Of a stretch of 26,361 nt of DNA, positions 1 to 7,574 are shown piece by piece (position 1 is the stretch's first letter; each line of letters starts with the position of its first letter). The stretch is from the NCBI GenBank assembly GCA_002395085.1, contig DGVV01000179.1:1-26361 (forward strand), in the 5' to 3' direction. Made by a program: the position numbers and the translations under genes. The notes under the pieces were generated by a model that ran no database searches, was not told the origin of the DNA, and saw only the letters and a list, made by a program, of their open reading frames with translations. The DNA is from Ruminococcus sp. UBA4275 (GTDB taxonomy: Bacteria; Bacillota; Clostridia; Oscillospirales; Ruminococcaceae).

Positions 1-9
1 ACACTCCGC

Positions 10-184
10 GGTGAGTTTGCAAGCAAACTCACCCATACCCCGCCAAAGGGATACTATCCCTTTGGAATCCCATTTATGTGAAATATAGCAAATACGTTCT
101 TTTTCATATTGTTCCAAAAAAGGGATTCTTAAGGGCTAGTAGCCCTTAAGCGGGAGTTTGAGGTGAATTTGCCTGCAAATTCAT
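10..184. repeat. REPIN-like inverted pair of two-hairpin repeats
   Basis: Two copies of one unit lie head to head around an AT-rich centre (about 72-121). Each unit, read outward from the centre, is GGGATT, a hairpin with 10-base arms and a 3-base loop (43-65 on the left, 128-150 on the right), CGGG, 5-7 spacer bases, then a second hairpin with 10-base arms and a 2-base loop (11-32 on the left, 163-184 on the right). The two copies differ in the hairpin arms, but nearly every change is matched on the opposite arm, so the pairing is kept. The layout resembles REPINs (paired extragenic palindromes). No transposase or RAYT gene is visible in the window. Similarity may continue left past the window edge. 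Confidence 0.7.
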
Positions 185-241
185 GCGAAGCGAGCGGCAC
201 CCTCAATATAAATCCGTCGGAGACACTTTATCTACAGACTG

Positions 242-273
242 AAGCTCCGGTCTCTTTCCAGAAACCGGAGCTT
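242..273 (+). terminator. Hairpin terminator, plus orientation
   Basis: Perfect 9-base arms AAGCTCCGG (242-250) and CCGGAGCTT (265-273) are followed on the plus strand by TTATTTTA. The T-rich tail fits termination of a transcript coming from left of the window. On the minus strand, where it follows the ROK gene stop codon directly, it has no T-tract, so it would stop the convergent regulator transcript less well. Confidence 0.5.
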
Positions 274-277
274 TATT

Positions 278-1468
278 TTATGCCATTGTCTCGCCCGGCT
301 GCATACCGCCGAGATCAAAGAACTGCTTTTCCATTGCGAGCGCACATCCCGCGAGGAACGACTTTTCACCGGTAATGGGACTGATCTTCACGGTCAGTTC
401 GTCATTGCCTGCCAGCATATTGAGTTTCTCCTGCAAAATGCCCAGCGACTTCGGTGCAAAGCAGAAATCCTGAAGCGTTACGGCATTTGCGTGGTTGGAA
501 ACTGCGAGATTGTAAACCAGCAGCGCCAGACGGTCCAGCGCGCGGTCCAGCACCGACGAGACTGCCTTGTCGCCCTTTTCGTAAAGTGCATTTGCCTCGT
601 CAATGGTCAGATCCTTGCCGGTTGCCTGCTTCAGCAGCTTCAACAGTGCAGCACGGGTAATCTCTGCATGGACAGACCCGCGCGGATAGCCTTCCCATTC
701 TGCACCTGCCGGATCGAGAATCATACGGTCGATGGCAGCGGTATCCGCAGCGATGCCGCCCAGCAGTTCCTTATCGCTGATTGCAGCAGAATGATATGCC
801 GCACCGGAATAAATGAGAAGCTGATTGGTATTCGGGGCTGCCTTGTAGTCGATATTTGCAAGCGTATAAAGCGCAATCGCACCTGCGGCACAGACCGGCA
901 CACTCAGCTCCATCTCCAGCAGATAGCAAAGCTTCGTGAAGGTGACGATGCCGTTCTTATTCTCTGCGCGGAACTGCGCAAAGCGCGGCGGCACAATGCC
1001 GATGCCGAGTCCCAGCACCTGCTTATTGGTGATATTCTGCTTCTGCATCAGTTCAACGCAGGTGTTGACGATGAAGGAGATGACCTCCTGCTGTTCGGTT
1101 TTGTCGTTCAGTTCCAGCACAGCGCTGCCCAGCGACTCACCCGCCAGATTCGAGAGGCCCACGCAGACATCATTGTCATTGATGACCGCACCCAGCACAT
1201 ACTTATAGCTGGGGTTAATGCGGATCATGGTCTTCTTTCTGCCTTTTTTCTTCGGGCCTTCCTGCGCCTCCGGAATCGGGCCGTTGAGATCCTCCAGAAT
1301 ATTCTGGGAGATCATCTGGTTGGTAATAATCGTTACCGCTGCACGGGTCAGAGAAAGACGTGCCGCAATATCCACACGGGCAAGCGTACCGGCTTCCCGG
1401 ATTGCAAGCAGAATTTGCCGTCTGTTGCGGCGCTTCAGGTCAAGTTTGCTGATACCTTTCGTATCCAT
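278..1468 (-). CDS. ROK-family transcriptional regulator (NagC/XylR type)
   Basis: Probable sugar-responsive DNA-binding repressor of 396 residues. The N-terminus (about residues 12-60) is a winged-helix region of the ROK repressor type, with an RRNRRQILLAIREAGTLAR-like recognition segment, followed by a ROK fold. The usual ROK kinase signatures are missing: there is no DxGxT phosphate-binding motif and no CxCGxxGC zinc motif. It should therefore be a regulator and not a sugar kinase; the ligand cannot be told. The ATG at 1468 is preferred to the upstream one at 1534 because AGGAG lies 8 bases before it and the regulator homology starts there. The stop codon is next to a hairpin at 242-273. 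No sugar-use operon is adjacent, so its targets are unknown; it may regulate itself through an inverted repeat at 1507-1534. Confidence 0.85.
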   Translation of the reverse strand: MDTKGISKLDLKRRNRRQILLAIREAGTLARVDIAARLSLTRAAVTIITNQMISQNILEDLNGPIPEAQEGPKKKGRKKTMIRINPSYKYVLGAVINDNDVCVGLSNLAGESLGSAVLELNDKTEQQEVISFIVNTCVELMQKQNITNKQVLGLGIGIVPPRFAQFRAENKNGIVTFTKLCYLLEMELSVPVCAAGAIALYTLANIDYKAAPNTNQLLIYSGAAYHSAAISDKELLGGIAADTAAIDRMILDPAGAEWEGYPRGSVHAEITRAALLKLLKQATGKDLTIDEANALYEKGDKAVSSVLDRALDRLALLVYNLAVSNHANAVTLQDFCFAPKSLGILQEKLNMLAGNDELTVKISPITGEKSFLAGCALAMEKQFFDLGGMQPGETMA

Positions 1469-1506
1469 AAGATTCGCTCCTATCTGAGATGTTGTATTAC
1501 GGCTGT

Positions 1507-1558
1507 ATGAATATCGGGGTATATAAATATTCATATCCCCCTATATATCATCGTACAA
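1507..1558 (-). promoter_or_regulatory. Possible promoter and operator of the ROK regulator
   Basis: On the minus strand TTGTAC (1553-1558) and TATGAA (1530-1535) are separated by 17 bases. An 8-base inverted repeat, ATGAATAT (1507-1514) with ATATTCAT (1527-1534), overlaps the -10 hexamer and the likely start site. This is where a self-repressing regulator would bind. Both hexamers deviate from consensus and the region is AT-rich, so the call is tentative. Nothing else is visible between 1469 and 1752. Confidence 0.3.
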
Positions 1559-1752
1559 TATTAGTATAAAGGTTAAATATGAAAATTCTGTGAATGATGT
1601 ATGATCGGATTGTAAAACATTCGGAAATGAAACATGAAATTTTCCTGAAACTGGGGGATTTTATCGACTTTATTTTATGTTTTAATTATAGCCGGTCGAT
1701 TGATGTGTCATTCTCCTTTCCATTGTCTTTCCGCTGCCGCGAAGCGTCACAT

Positions 1753-4440
1753 TCAGAGGATGCTTTTCAGCGATCCGAGAATGCATAAAACGGTCGGCAT
1801 CACATATATCAGCAGCAGGATGCTGCCCATCGCAGCATCTGAGAGTTTCCGCGCAGCCCATTCCGCATGATGCAGCGGCAGACGCTTCCGGAACAGCAGG
1901 AGAATCAGTGCCGCAGCGATACCGGTCAGCGTCAGCAGCAGCGCCGTTTTCAGCCCCTGCACATGATGCCGCACCGTCACATGATGCGTACCGGCTGGCA
2001 GCCGCACCGCCGCCTGACACGAATTCACGCGGTAAACCGGTGTATCTGCGCCGTCAATCTGTGCCGCAAGACCCTCGTCATAGGCTGCCGAAAGGATGAG
2101 CGTACTTTCCTGTGCCGCAGTCACATCGCAGGTATACGTGCCGCCCTGATATTGCAGCGCAGCGCCCTCCGCCTGCTGTACGGCTTCTGCGGTACGGTCT
2201 GCGGAAATGCCGAACAGACCGAAGCTTTCGCACGTAAAATCTTTCTTCACAGCAAGCCGCACGACCACATACGAAGCATCTGCCTCTCCCAGAAACGCAA
2301 AACCGTTGTCATTCTGCATGGGATATTCCGTGCAGACAGTCTTACCGTTCACCTGCACCTGAACTGCACCGTCCAGCGGCGTTCGCAGTTCTGTGCCGGT
2401 CTGTGAATAGAGGTCAAAATAAAGTGCCTGTCTCTCCGGAATAAACAGCGAAAAGCGGATTTCGCCTTCTGTCTCAGGATCATCCAGCGTACAGACTGCG
2501 CCGCCCTCCGGTGTCTGCGTCAGGGAGACGCCGTTCAGTGCCGTCGGGGCATATTCCGTGATGAGATCATCCCGCCCGCAATACTGTGCTGCAATCTGCT
2601 TCTGCACGGCAACGCGGCTGCCTGCGGGAAGATCCGCAATTTCTTCGGGGGATGCATCCGTCAGCATCGCCGTCGGGAAAAGGATGCGGTTTTCAACAGC
2701 ATCGAGTCTGTCATCTGACCAGAATTTCTCTGTCCACGAGGGGAAATCTCCGAATGTGCCCAGCTGATAGCGTACATTCCAGAGGGCATCTGAAAGCAGC
2801 GTGCCGCCGATGGAGGAGACCTCCATCCAATATGAGGAATAGCCCAGACGCTTCACGCCGTAGAGAAAATCGGCGCGCGTCATGGAGGTATAGTGCGCCA
2901 GCGTCGGAAAGCCGATTGCGCCCAGCATATTGACGTGCGCATATTTTTTCGTCATGCGAACGCGGCTGAGGCTGCCGTCATCGGAGAAGGCATCTGCGGC
3001 AGAGACCGTCTGCGTATAAAGGCGGTCGTCATTCGCAGCCGCACCCACATAGCAGCGGAAATGCAGCGTGAATTCCGACGCAAACAGCACAGCTGTCAGC
3101 AGGAATGCCGTCCGGCGGGAAATCTCGCGATGATGATAAAACAGCATGATCGCGAAATACAGCGTTGTCAGCAGCCAGATCAGCGGCAGAATCAGCAGCA
3201 CATTTTTTGTGCTGAGCCAGAGTGTTTCTGTGTAGGAACAGAGTGCATCGCGGAAAAAGATCCACAATACAGCCAGATACCCTGCTGTCAACAGGAGAAA
3301 ACCGCCCAGCACCAGCATCGCCGGTTTGCACTGTGCAGCCGGTGCTTCCGGAATGCGGCTGTGCGCAGAAAGTGCCTGCGCCGCCGCCGTCAGCAGCAGC
3401 AGAATCGGAAACATCGCCCAGCGGAACGGAAATGCCTGATAGCTGCCCGTATGCCACATCATATTGACAGGGTCAATCAAAGCGGCGCACAGCAGCAGCA
3501 GACAGAGAATGCGGTCACGGCGCAGCGCAGGTGTGCGGCTTCTGCCGCGCATCCAGAGAACCGCCAGCGCAGCCAGCGGAAGTGCCGTGCAGCCGATGAC
3601 AGCAAGCTTATCTCCGAAATTATTGAACAGATACGCACGCATCAGCCGCTCGATCAGACCGCCGCTGCGCGCAGAGTGCATCACCTGCAAAAAGCACGGC
3701 AGCCATACCGCAGCCGTCAGCACCGCCGCCAGCAGACTTGATGTCCAGAACCGCAGCGCAATCCTGCCGCGCTGTTTCTCCGGCACGGTATACCGCAGGG
3801 TGAGCGCCGTATAAATCAGCGTGAACAGCACGACCATGAAGCAGAGATAGAAACAAAGCAGCATCATCGTGCATAGCACCAGCAGATACGGCACAGGACT
3901 GCCGCCTTGCAGCAGTTTCCGAAGCGCCAGCATCAACAGGGGAACCATCACCAGAATATCCAGCCACATGAGATTCTGATAATAGAACAGCCCGTAACCG
4001 GAACAGCCGTACATCATGCCAAGCAGCACCTGAAATTCCGGTGCCAGATCCGGAACACGGCTGCGCAGCCAGAGTGCCGCCGTTCCCGATGCCAGCGCCA
4101 GCTTGAGAATCACAAGCAGCCCGACCAGTTGATCTGCGGGGGTATCCGTCAGAAGAATCAGCAGCGAAAACGGATTGCTCAAAAAGAAAAAGAATATGCC
4201 GTAAAACTGCATTCCGCCTGCATCCAGCGCCGTGTAGCTGATGCCCTCACCGCGGTGCAGCATCTCCCGCATCTGCATCAGCAGCGGAACTGCCTGCTGT
4301 TCCATATCACACCAGACAATGGATCTGCTGCCCAGCGGGAAAATACGGAACACCGCAAACAAGATCAAAAAAACAATCAGTGTCAACACAGCGGTCATAG
4401 CCGGAACGGCAAACCGCACAGCAGATCGCTTCATATACAT
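1753..4440 (-). CDS. YfhO-family polytopic membrane protein
   Basis: Large integral membrane protein of 895 residues. It has an N-terminal membrane segment (about residues 12-33), many further hydrophobic segments through about residue 460, a long extracytoplasmic-looking region (about 470-830), and one or two C-terminal membrane segments. This is the layout of the YfhO family. A Bacillus subtilis member takes part in glycosylating lipoteichoic acid, so a role in decorating a cell-envelope polymer is likely but not shown here; no partner glycosyltransferase is adjacent. The start is uncertain: ATG at 4440 and ATG at 4434 are both possible, and only a weak TAGG-like ribosome site precedes them. 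A promoter candidate lies at 4504-4532. The gene stands alone between the regulator and the phosphodiesterase. Confidence 0.85.
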   Translation of the reverse strand: MYMKRSAVRFAVPAMTAVLTLIVFLILFAVFRIFPLGSRSIVWCDMEQQAVPLLMQMREMLHRGEGISYTALDAGGMQFYGIFFFFLSNPFSLLILLTDTPADQLVGLLVILKLALASGTAALWLRSRVPDLAPEFQVLLGMMYGCSGYGLFYYQNLMWLDILVMVPLLMLALRKLLQGGSPVPYLLVLCTMMLLCFYLCFMVVLFTLIYTALTLRYTVPEKQRGRIALRFWTSSLLAAVLTAAVWLPCFLQVMHSARSGGLIERLMRAYLFNNFGDKLAVIGCTALPLAALAVLWMRGRSRTPALRRDRILCLLLLCAALIDPVNMMWHTGSYQAFPFRWAMFPILLLLTAAAQALSAHSRIPEAPAAQCKPAMLVLGGFLLLTAGYLAVLWIFFRDALCSYTETLWLSTKNVLLILPLIWLLTTLYFAIMLFYHHREISRRTAFLLTAVLFASEFTLHFRCYVGAAANDDRLYTQTVSAADAFSDDGSLSRVRMTKKYAHVNMLGAIGFPTLAHYTSMTRADFLYGVKRLGYSSYWMEVSSIGGTLLSDALWNVRYQLGTFGDFPSWTEKFWSDDRLDAVENRILFPTAMLTDASPEEIADLPAGSRVAVQKQIAAQYCGRDDLITEYAPTALNGVSLTQTPEGGAVCTLDDPETEGEIRFSLFIPERQALYFDLYSQTGTELRTPLDGAVQVQVNGKTVCTEYPMQNDNGFAFLGEADASYVVVRLAVKKDFTCESFGLFGISADRTAEAVQQAEGAALQYQGGTYTCDVTAAQESTLILSAAYDEGLAAQIDGADTPVYRVNSCQAAVRLPAGTHHVTVRHHVQGLKTALLLTLTGIAAALILLLFRKRLPLHHAEWAARKLSDAAMGSILLLIYVMPTVLCILGSLKSIL

Positions 4441-4503
4441 ACGCCTACATACGCCTCAAAACACAAAGATCATGCACGGCAACATTCCAAAGCCGCCTTT
4501 CCT

Positions 4504-4532
4504 ATCTTACCATATTTATAAGCAAAAGACAA
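4504..4532 (-). promoter_or_regulatory. Promoter candidate for the YfhO-type gene
   Basis: On the minus strand TTGTCT (4527-4532) and TAAGAT (4504-4509) are 17 bases apart, and a TGG precedes the -10 as in extended -10 promoters. The start site would be near 4497, giving a leader of about 57 bases. Confidence 0.5.
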
Positions 4533-4604
4533 GTAATTTCACAAAATCTTCATGTTCTGCACATCCGGCAGCGGCGCTGCATAGAATATACCGGAACGAA
4601 AAGC

Positions 4605-5117
4605 TTACTGATCTGCCGGAACGCCGATACTGTGCAGATAACCGTGCGAGGTGAGAACCCCAAGCGGCATCACGTCAATCAGACCGTAGCTGGGCGACAT
4701 GGTATCGCGCGGCTTGGCAACGCTGCCGGGATTGAAAATCTTGATGCCGTCGGCACGGCGGTCCATTTTCACATGGAGATGCCCGAATGCAATGATGTCT
4801 GCGCCGGTCGAACGCGCCAGCCAGACGAAATTCTGCATGAAATCACCGAACATATGCTCATGTCCATGCACCACCGTAATCCGGTGCGTGTAAGGCAGAT
4901 CCAGTGTAATCTGCTTGGGAATATTGGAATCATGGTCACAGTTTCCGCGCACAATATGAAAACGCGGGGCTGCTTCCGGAAATTCGCGGAGCAATTCGGC
5001 AGCATCATTTTCGCCGTCTCCGCAGTGGATGATGAGATCGGCGTCACGGTGCAGCAGATATGCGTCCCGCAGACACGGATAGTAGCCGTGAGAATCGGAC
5101 ACAACAAGTATCTGCAT
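4605..5117 (-). CDS. YfcE/MJ0936-family metallophosphoesterase
   Basis: Cytosolic calcineurin-like phosphodiesterase of 170 residues, the normal length for the YfcE family. All metal-binding motifs are visible: DSH (D8, H10), GDGEN (D34), GNCD (N59), HGHEH (H84, H86) and GHLH (H113, H115). Relatives hydrolyse phosphodiester bonds using two metal ions, but the natural substrate is generally unknown. A strong AAGGAGG site lies just before the ATG at 5117, and a near-consensus promoter lies at 5151-5179. It is divergent from the small-protein operon on the plus strand and appears to be transcribed alone. Confidence 0.92.
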   Translation of the reverse strand: MQILVVSDSHGYYPCLRDAYLLHRDADLIIHCGDGENDAAELLREFPEAAPRFHIVRGNCDHDSNIPKQITLDLPYTHRITVVHGHEHMFGDFMQNFVWLARSTGADIIAFGHLHVKMDRRADGIKIFNPGSVAKPRDTMSPSYGLIDVMPLGVLTSHGYLHSIGVPADQ

Positions 5118-5150
5118 AAGCTGAACCTCCTTTTCGTTCTAATTGTTTTT

Positions 5151-5179
5151 ATTATAGCATAAAATGCAAGTGATGTCAA
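5151..5179 (-). promoter_or_regulatory. Sigma-A type promoter of the phosphodiesterase
   Basis: On the minus strand a perfect TTGACA (5174-5179) and a perfect TATAAT (5151-5156) are separated by exactly 17 bases. The start site is expected near 5144, so the leader is only about 26 bases and contains the AAGGAGG site. Confidence 0.85.
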
Positions 5180-5259
5180 ATGTATTTTTAGTTATTTAGA
5201 CAAATCTGTACACTTGCCTAAACCAGGAAGTCCGTACAGGCAGAGAGGAGCCGATCATC

Positions 5260-5502
5260 ATGGAACAGCCGAAAAATTCCCCGCAGCTTCAGGCATTGCT
5301 GCAAGTTGTCGGCGGGAAACTGGGAATGTCCCCCGAAACACTGCGTCAGGAGCTGGAAGCAGGAAAATTTGACAGCGCCCTCAGGGGGATGTCACCGCAG
5401 GACAGCGCGAAATTTCAGCAGGTGCTTGCAAATCCGCAGAAGCTCAATCAGATGATGAACAGCCGGCAGGCACGCGCATTATATGAAAAGCTCAAGCGCT
5501 GA
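5260..5502 (+). CDS. Small protein of unknown function (80 aa)
   Basis: Short, soluble, helix-rich protein without a signal peptide or membrane segment. It starts MEQPKNSPQLQALL and ends with a basic tail (YEKLKR). It has evenly spaced Leu/Met/Gln residues and a central segment of the form MSPQDSAKFQQVLANP. GAGGAG lies 10 bases before the ATG. It is first in a plus-strand run of three small genes (with 5565-5942 and 5957-6229), spaced 62 and 14 bases apart, so they are probably cotranscribed. I do not recognise the family by name. No clear promoter is visible in 5180-5259. Confidence 0.75.
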   Translation: MEQPKNSPQLQALLQVVGGKLGMSPETLRQELEAGKFDSALRGMSPQDSAKFQQVLANPQKLNQMMNSRQARALYEKLKR

Positions 5503-5564
5503 AAATACAGATAATCCGTTTATTTTCATCGCGCAGCACAGCCTGGAAAAGGAGGAATCGCGGC

Positions 5565-5942
5565 ATGGAGGATCTGTCACAGAAGATTGAATCGCTGCTC
5601 TCAGACCCGGAGAGTATGCAGAATCTGGCGGAACTTGCCGCGATGCTGCGTTCGCCGGAGGATACACCTGAAACGGCTGCGGAAACAGACGGCGCTGCCG
5701 CCCCCGCTGATGCGGATGCACCGCCGCCGTTCGATGCCGCAAAACTGCTGGGCGCGGCACAGGCATTTGCGCAGGCACAGCAGGACGGTTCAGCAGCGCT
5801 GATTCTTGCGCTGAAACCGCATCTCACGCCTGCCCGTGCAGCGCGGGCAGACCGTGCCGCAAGAATGCTGCGGATGTATCATGCGGCGGAGATCCTGCGC
5901 GAAAACGGCGTACTTGCTGATTTTCTCGGCGGAACATTGTGA
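5565..5942 (+). CDS. Small Ala/Pro-rich linker protein of unknown function (125 aa)
   Basis: It has three parts: a short acidic helical start (residues 1-30, MEDLSQKIESLLSDPESM), an Ala/Pro/Asp-rich low-complexity linker (about 35-60), and a helical C-terminal part (about 62-125) with LALKPHLTPARAARADRAAR followed by a Leu-rich helix. The C-terminal pattern (LKPHL, an Arg/Lys-Ala-Asp run, then a Leu-rich segment) is one I associate with uncharacterised clostridial proteins in similar small operons, but I cannot name a family. AAGGAGG precedes the ATG by 9 bases. It is the middle gene of the three-gene run. Confidence 0.75.
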   Translation: MEDLSQKIESLLSDPESMQNLAELAAMLRSPEDTPETAAETDGAAAPADADAPPPFDAAKLLGAAQAFAQAQQDGSAALILALKPHLTPARAARADRAARMLRMYHAAEILRENGVLADFLGGTL

Positions 5943-5956
5943 AAGGAGGCTGCATC

Positions 5957-6229
5957 ATGCCAAACCGCTTTCCCATGTGGTGGGTGACGCAGCGTCCGCC
6001 CTGCCGCAGACCCGCTGTTCAGCCGCCGTGCCTGCCGCCCGAACAGCCGCCGCCTGCACCGGAAATCCCGCAGGACAAGACAGAAGGGCTGCATATTCCG
6101 CAGCAGATCCGTGCGCTGCTGCACGGACTGGACGGCGATACCGTGCTGATTCTGCTGCTGATTCTGCTTCTGCGAAAGGAACAGGCAGACCGCAGCCTGC
6201 TGCTTGCCCTCGCCTACATCCTGCTGTAG
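5957..6229 (+). CDS. Small membrane-anchored proline-rich protein (90 aa)
   Basis: The first part is Pro/Arg-rich with three cysteines (MPNRFPMWWV at the start, then a PPEQPPPAPE stretch to about residue 42). The C-terminus is very hydrophobic: a Leu/Ile run (about residues 62-72), a charged RKEQADR turn, then a second Leu-rich stretch to the end. This could be a hairpin membrane anchor or a single helix plus an amphipathic end. The ATG at 5957 is chosen over 5939 because AAAGGAGG lies 7 bases before it. It is last in the three-gene run. No family is recognised. A separate promoter for the phosphatase gene follows at once. Confidence 0.7.
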   Translation: MPNRFPMWWVTQRPPCRRPAVQPPCLPPEQPPPAPEIPQDKTEGLHIPQQIRALLHGLDGDTVLILLLILLLRKEQADRSLLLALAYILL

Positions 6230-6239
6230 CGCCGCATAC

Positions 6240-6269
6240 TTGACAAGCTGTGTCGGAATATGTTATAAT
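6240..6269 (+). promoter_or_regulatory. Sigma-A type promoter of the PAP2 gene
   Basis: Perfect TTGACA (6240-6245) and perfect TATAAT (6264-6269) with an 18-base spacer. The start is expected near 6276, about 28 bases before the ATG, and an AAAGGA ribosome site follows at 6288-6293. Confidence 0.85.
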
Positions 6270-6303
6270 AGTACGGTAACACCAATAGAAAGGACGTTCA
6301 ACT

Positions 6304-7002
6304 ATGTACTGGGATTGGGAATTTCAATTTCTGAACTGGATCCAGGATAATCTGCGCAATCCGTTTATGGATACCTTCATGCCGATCATCACAAAATTCG
6401 GTGACGGCGGCATTTTCTGGATCGTCATTACACTGCTGCTTTTCATTCCGAAGCGCACCCGCAAATACGCACACGTATCCGCTTTCGCGCTGATTCTCTG
6501 CGTGCTGTGCGGCAATGTGGTGCTGAAAAATCTCCTGCACCGCTCCCGCCCCTTCTGGCTTGACAACGGCAACTCGCTTGCCCGCATTGCCTACACCACC
6601 GTAGACGGCGTGACGCAGTACTGGCTGGGACACAAAGCCACAACGGACATCGTTCCCGTCGGCAGAACCTGCATGGAGCTTCTCGTGAAAGCCCCCGGCG
6701 ATTACTGCTTCCCTTCGGGTCACACGCAGGCATCGTTTGCTGCTGCAACCTCCATTTGTATGTGGAGCAGAAAATGGGGCATCCCTGCGCTGATTCTCGC
6801 TGCGCTGGTCGCATTCTCCAGAATGTACCTCTACGTTCACTACCCCACCGACATCCTCGGCGGTATCATCAGCGGACTTGTCTACGCCTTTATCGCACTG
6901 GCAATCTGCAACAAGCTCTTCAAGAATAAGCCGTGGGACGGCTGCAAGGGCGCTTCCTATCAGCCGAAGCACGCCAAGAAAGAAACCGTCTCCGTACACT
7001 GA
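6304..7002 (+). CDS. PAP2-family membrane phosphatase
   Basis: Integral membrane lipid or undecaprenyl-pyrophosphate phosphatase of the PAP2 superfamily, 232 residues. The three-part acid-phosphatase signature is complete: K75 with R82-P83 (KNLLHRSRP), P137-S-G-H140 (PSGHT) and S172-R173...H179...D183 (SRMYLYVHYPTD). The two histidines are the expected nucleophile and acid/base. Hydrophobic segments lie near residues 36-49, 57-76, 143-153, 159-171 and 184-205. The insert between motifs 1 and 2 is rather long (about 50 residues). Likely roles are recycling undecaprenyl pyrophosphate or dephosphorylating a membrane lipid; sequence alone does not separate them. It has its own promoter and ends at a strong hairpin. 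Confidence 0.92.
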   Translation: MYWDWEFQFLNWIQDNLRNPFMDTFMPIITKFGDGGIFWIVITLLLFIPKRTRKYAHVSAFALILCVLCGNVVLKNLLHRSRPFWLDNGNSLARIAYTTVDGVTQYWLGHKATTDIVPVGRTCMELLVKAPGDYCFPSGHTQASFAAATSICMWSRKWGIPALILAALVAFSRMYLYVHYPTDILGGIISGLVYAFIALAICNKLFKNKPWDGCKGASYQPKHAKKETVSVH

Positions 7003-7056
7003 TTCCGCAGTCTGAAATTCTCCTGCGGCAACCGACAGATTCGTATATAGAAAATC

Positions 7057-7091
7057 TGCCCCCTGCGCGCTGCAAAAGCACGCAGGGGGCA
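7057..7091. terminator. Hairpin terminator between convergent genes
   Basis: Perfect 11-base arms TGCCCCCTGCG (7057-7067) and CGCAGGGGGCA (7081-7091) with a 13-base loop. T-rich bases follow on both strands (TTGTGTTT on plus, GATTTTC on minus), so it can serve both the phosphatase gene and the minus-strand gene ending at 7119. Confidence 0.65.
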
Positions 7092-7118
7092 TTGTGTTTG
7101 GCCGGCTGCTGCGGTCAT

Positions 7119-7538
7119 TCAGAATACGCCTCTCTTGCCGGTCTGGTAATCATAAAAACTTGCCGCAGAATCCCTGATTTCTCTTTCAAGTGCGGCATCA
7201 TCCGCGATCTTTTTCAGAATGGACAACAGTTCTTCCTTATGCTCCGCTGCGTTCACACAGCGATTCAGCATCCAGAGCGTATGCAATGCCGGAGTACGGT
7301 TTACAGAGTCTATCAAAGCAGGCAGATAATCCGGATAAAAATCTTCAATGAAATATGCGATTTCACCCGGATTGCCAAAATCATCAAGCGGATGCCGCTC
7401 TATAATCCCGAACAGCTTTCCGACCGTTTCAAGGCCTGCCCCTTCTTCTTTCAGTTTCCCGATGATCGCCGCCGATTCGTATTCAAAATCGTCTGAACCG
7501 ATCAGGCTTTCTAATTGCTCCAGCAGCGTATCTGTCAT
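7119..7538 (-). CDS. Acidic helical protein of unknown function (139 aa)
   Basis: A soluble protein of 139 residues, strongly acidic and apparently all helical, with no signal peptide. It has repeated Leu-rich helices and a segment TPALHTLWMLNRCVNA in the middle. Size, acidity and helix content recall small immunity-type proteins of polymorphic toxin systems, but no toxin gene is next to it, so this is only a suggestion. AGGGGAG lies 4 bases before the ATG. It starts 36 bases downstream of the GGDEF gene and may be on the same transcript. Its codons look more AT-rich than those of its neighbours. Confidence 0.7.
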   Translation of the reverse strand: MTDTLLEQLESLIGSDDFEYESAAIIGKLKEEGAGLETVGKLFGIIERHPLDDFGNPGEIAYFIEDFYPDYLPALIDSVNRTPALHTLWMLNRCVNAAEHKEELLSILKKIADDAALEREIRDSAASFYDYQTGKRGVF

Positions 7539-7574
7539 TTTTCTCCCCTCTGAAAACGATTGCAGCTTTTCTGT

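Noticed and set aside
1..190. CRISPR-like array from the repeated short palindromes
   Set aside because: There are only two copies in inverted orientation with no regular spacers and no cas genes.
4568..4580. GCAGC-GGC-GCTGC hairpin after the phosphodiesterase gene
   Set aside because: Short, with no T-tract on the minus strand, so not a convincing terminator.
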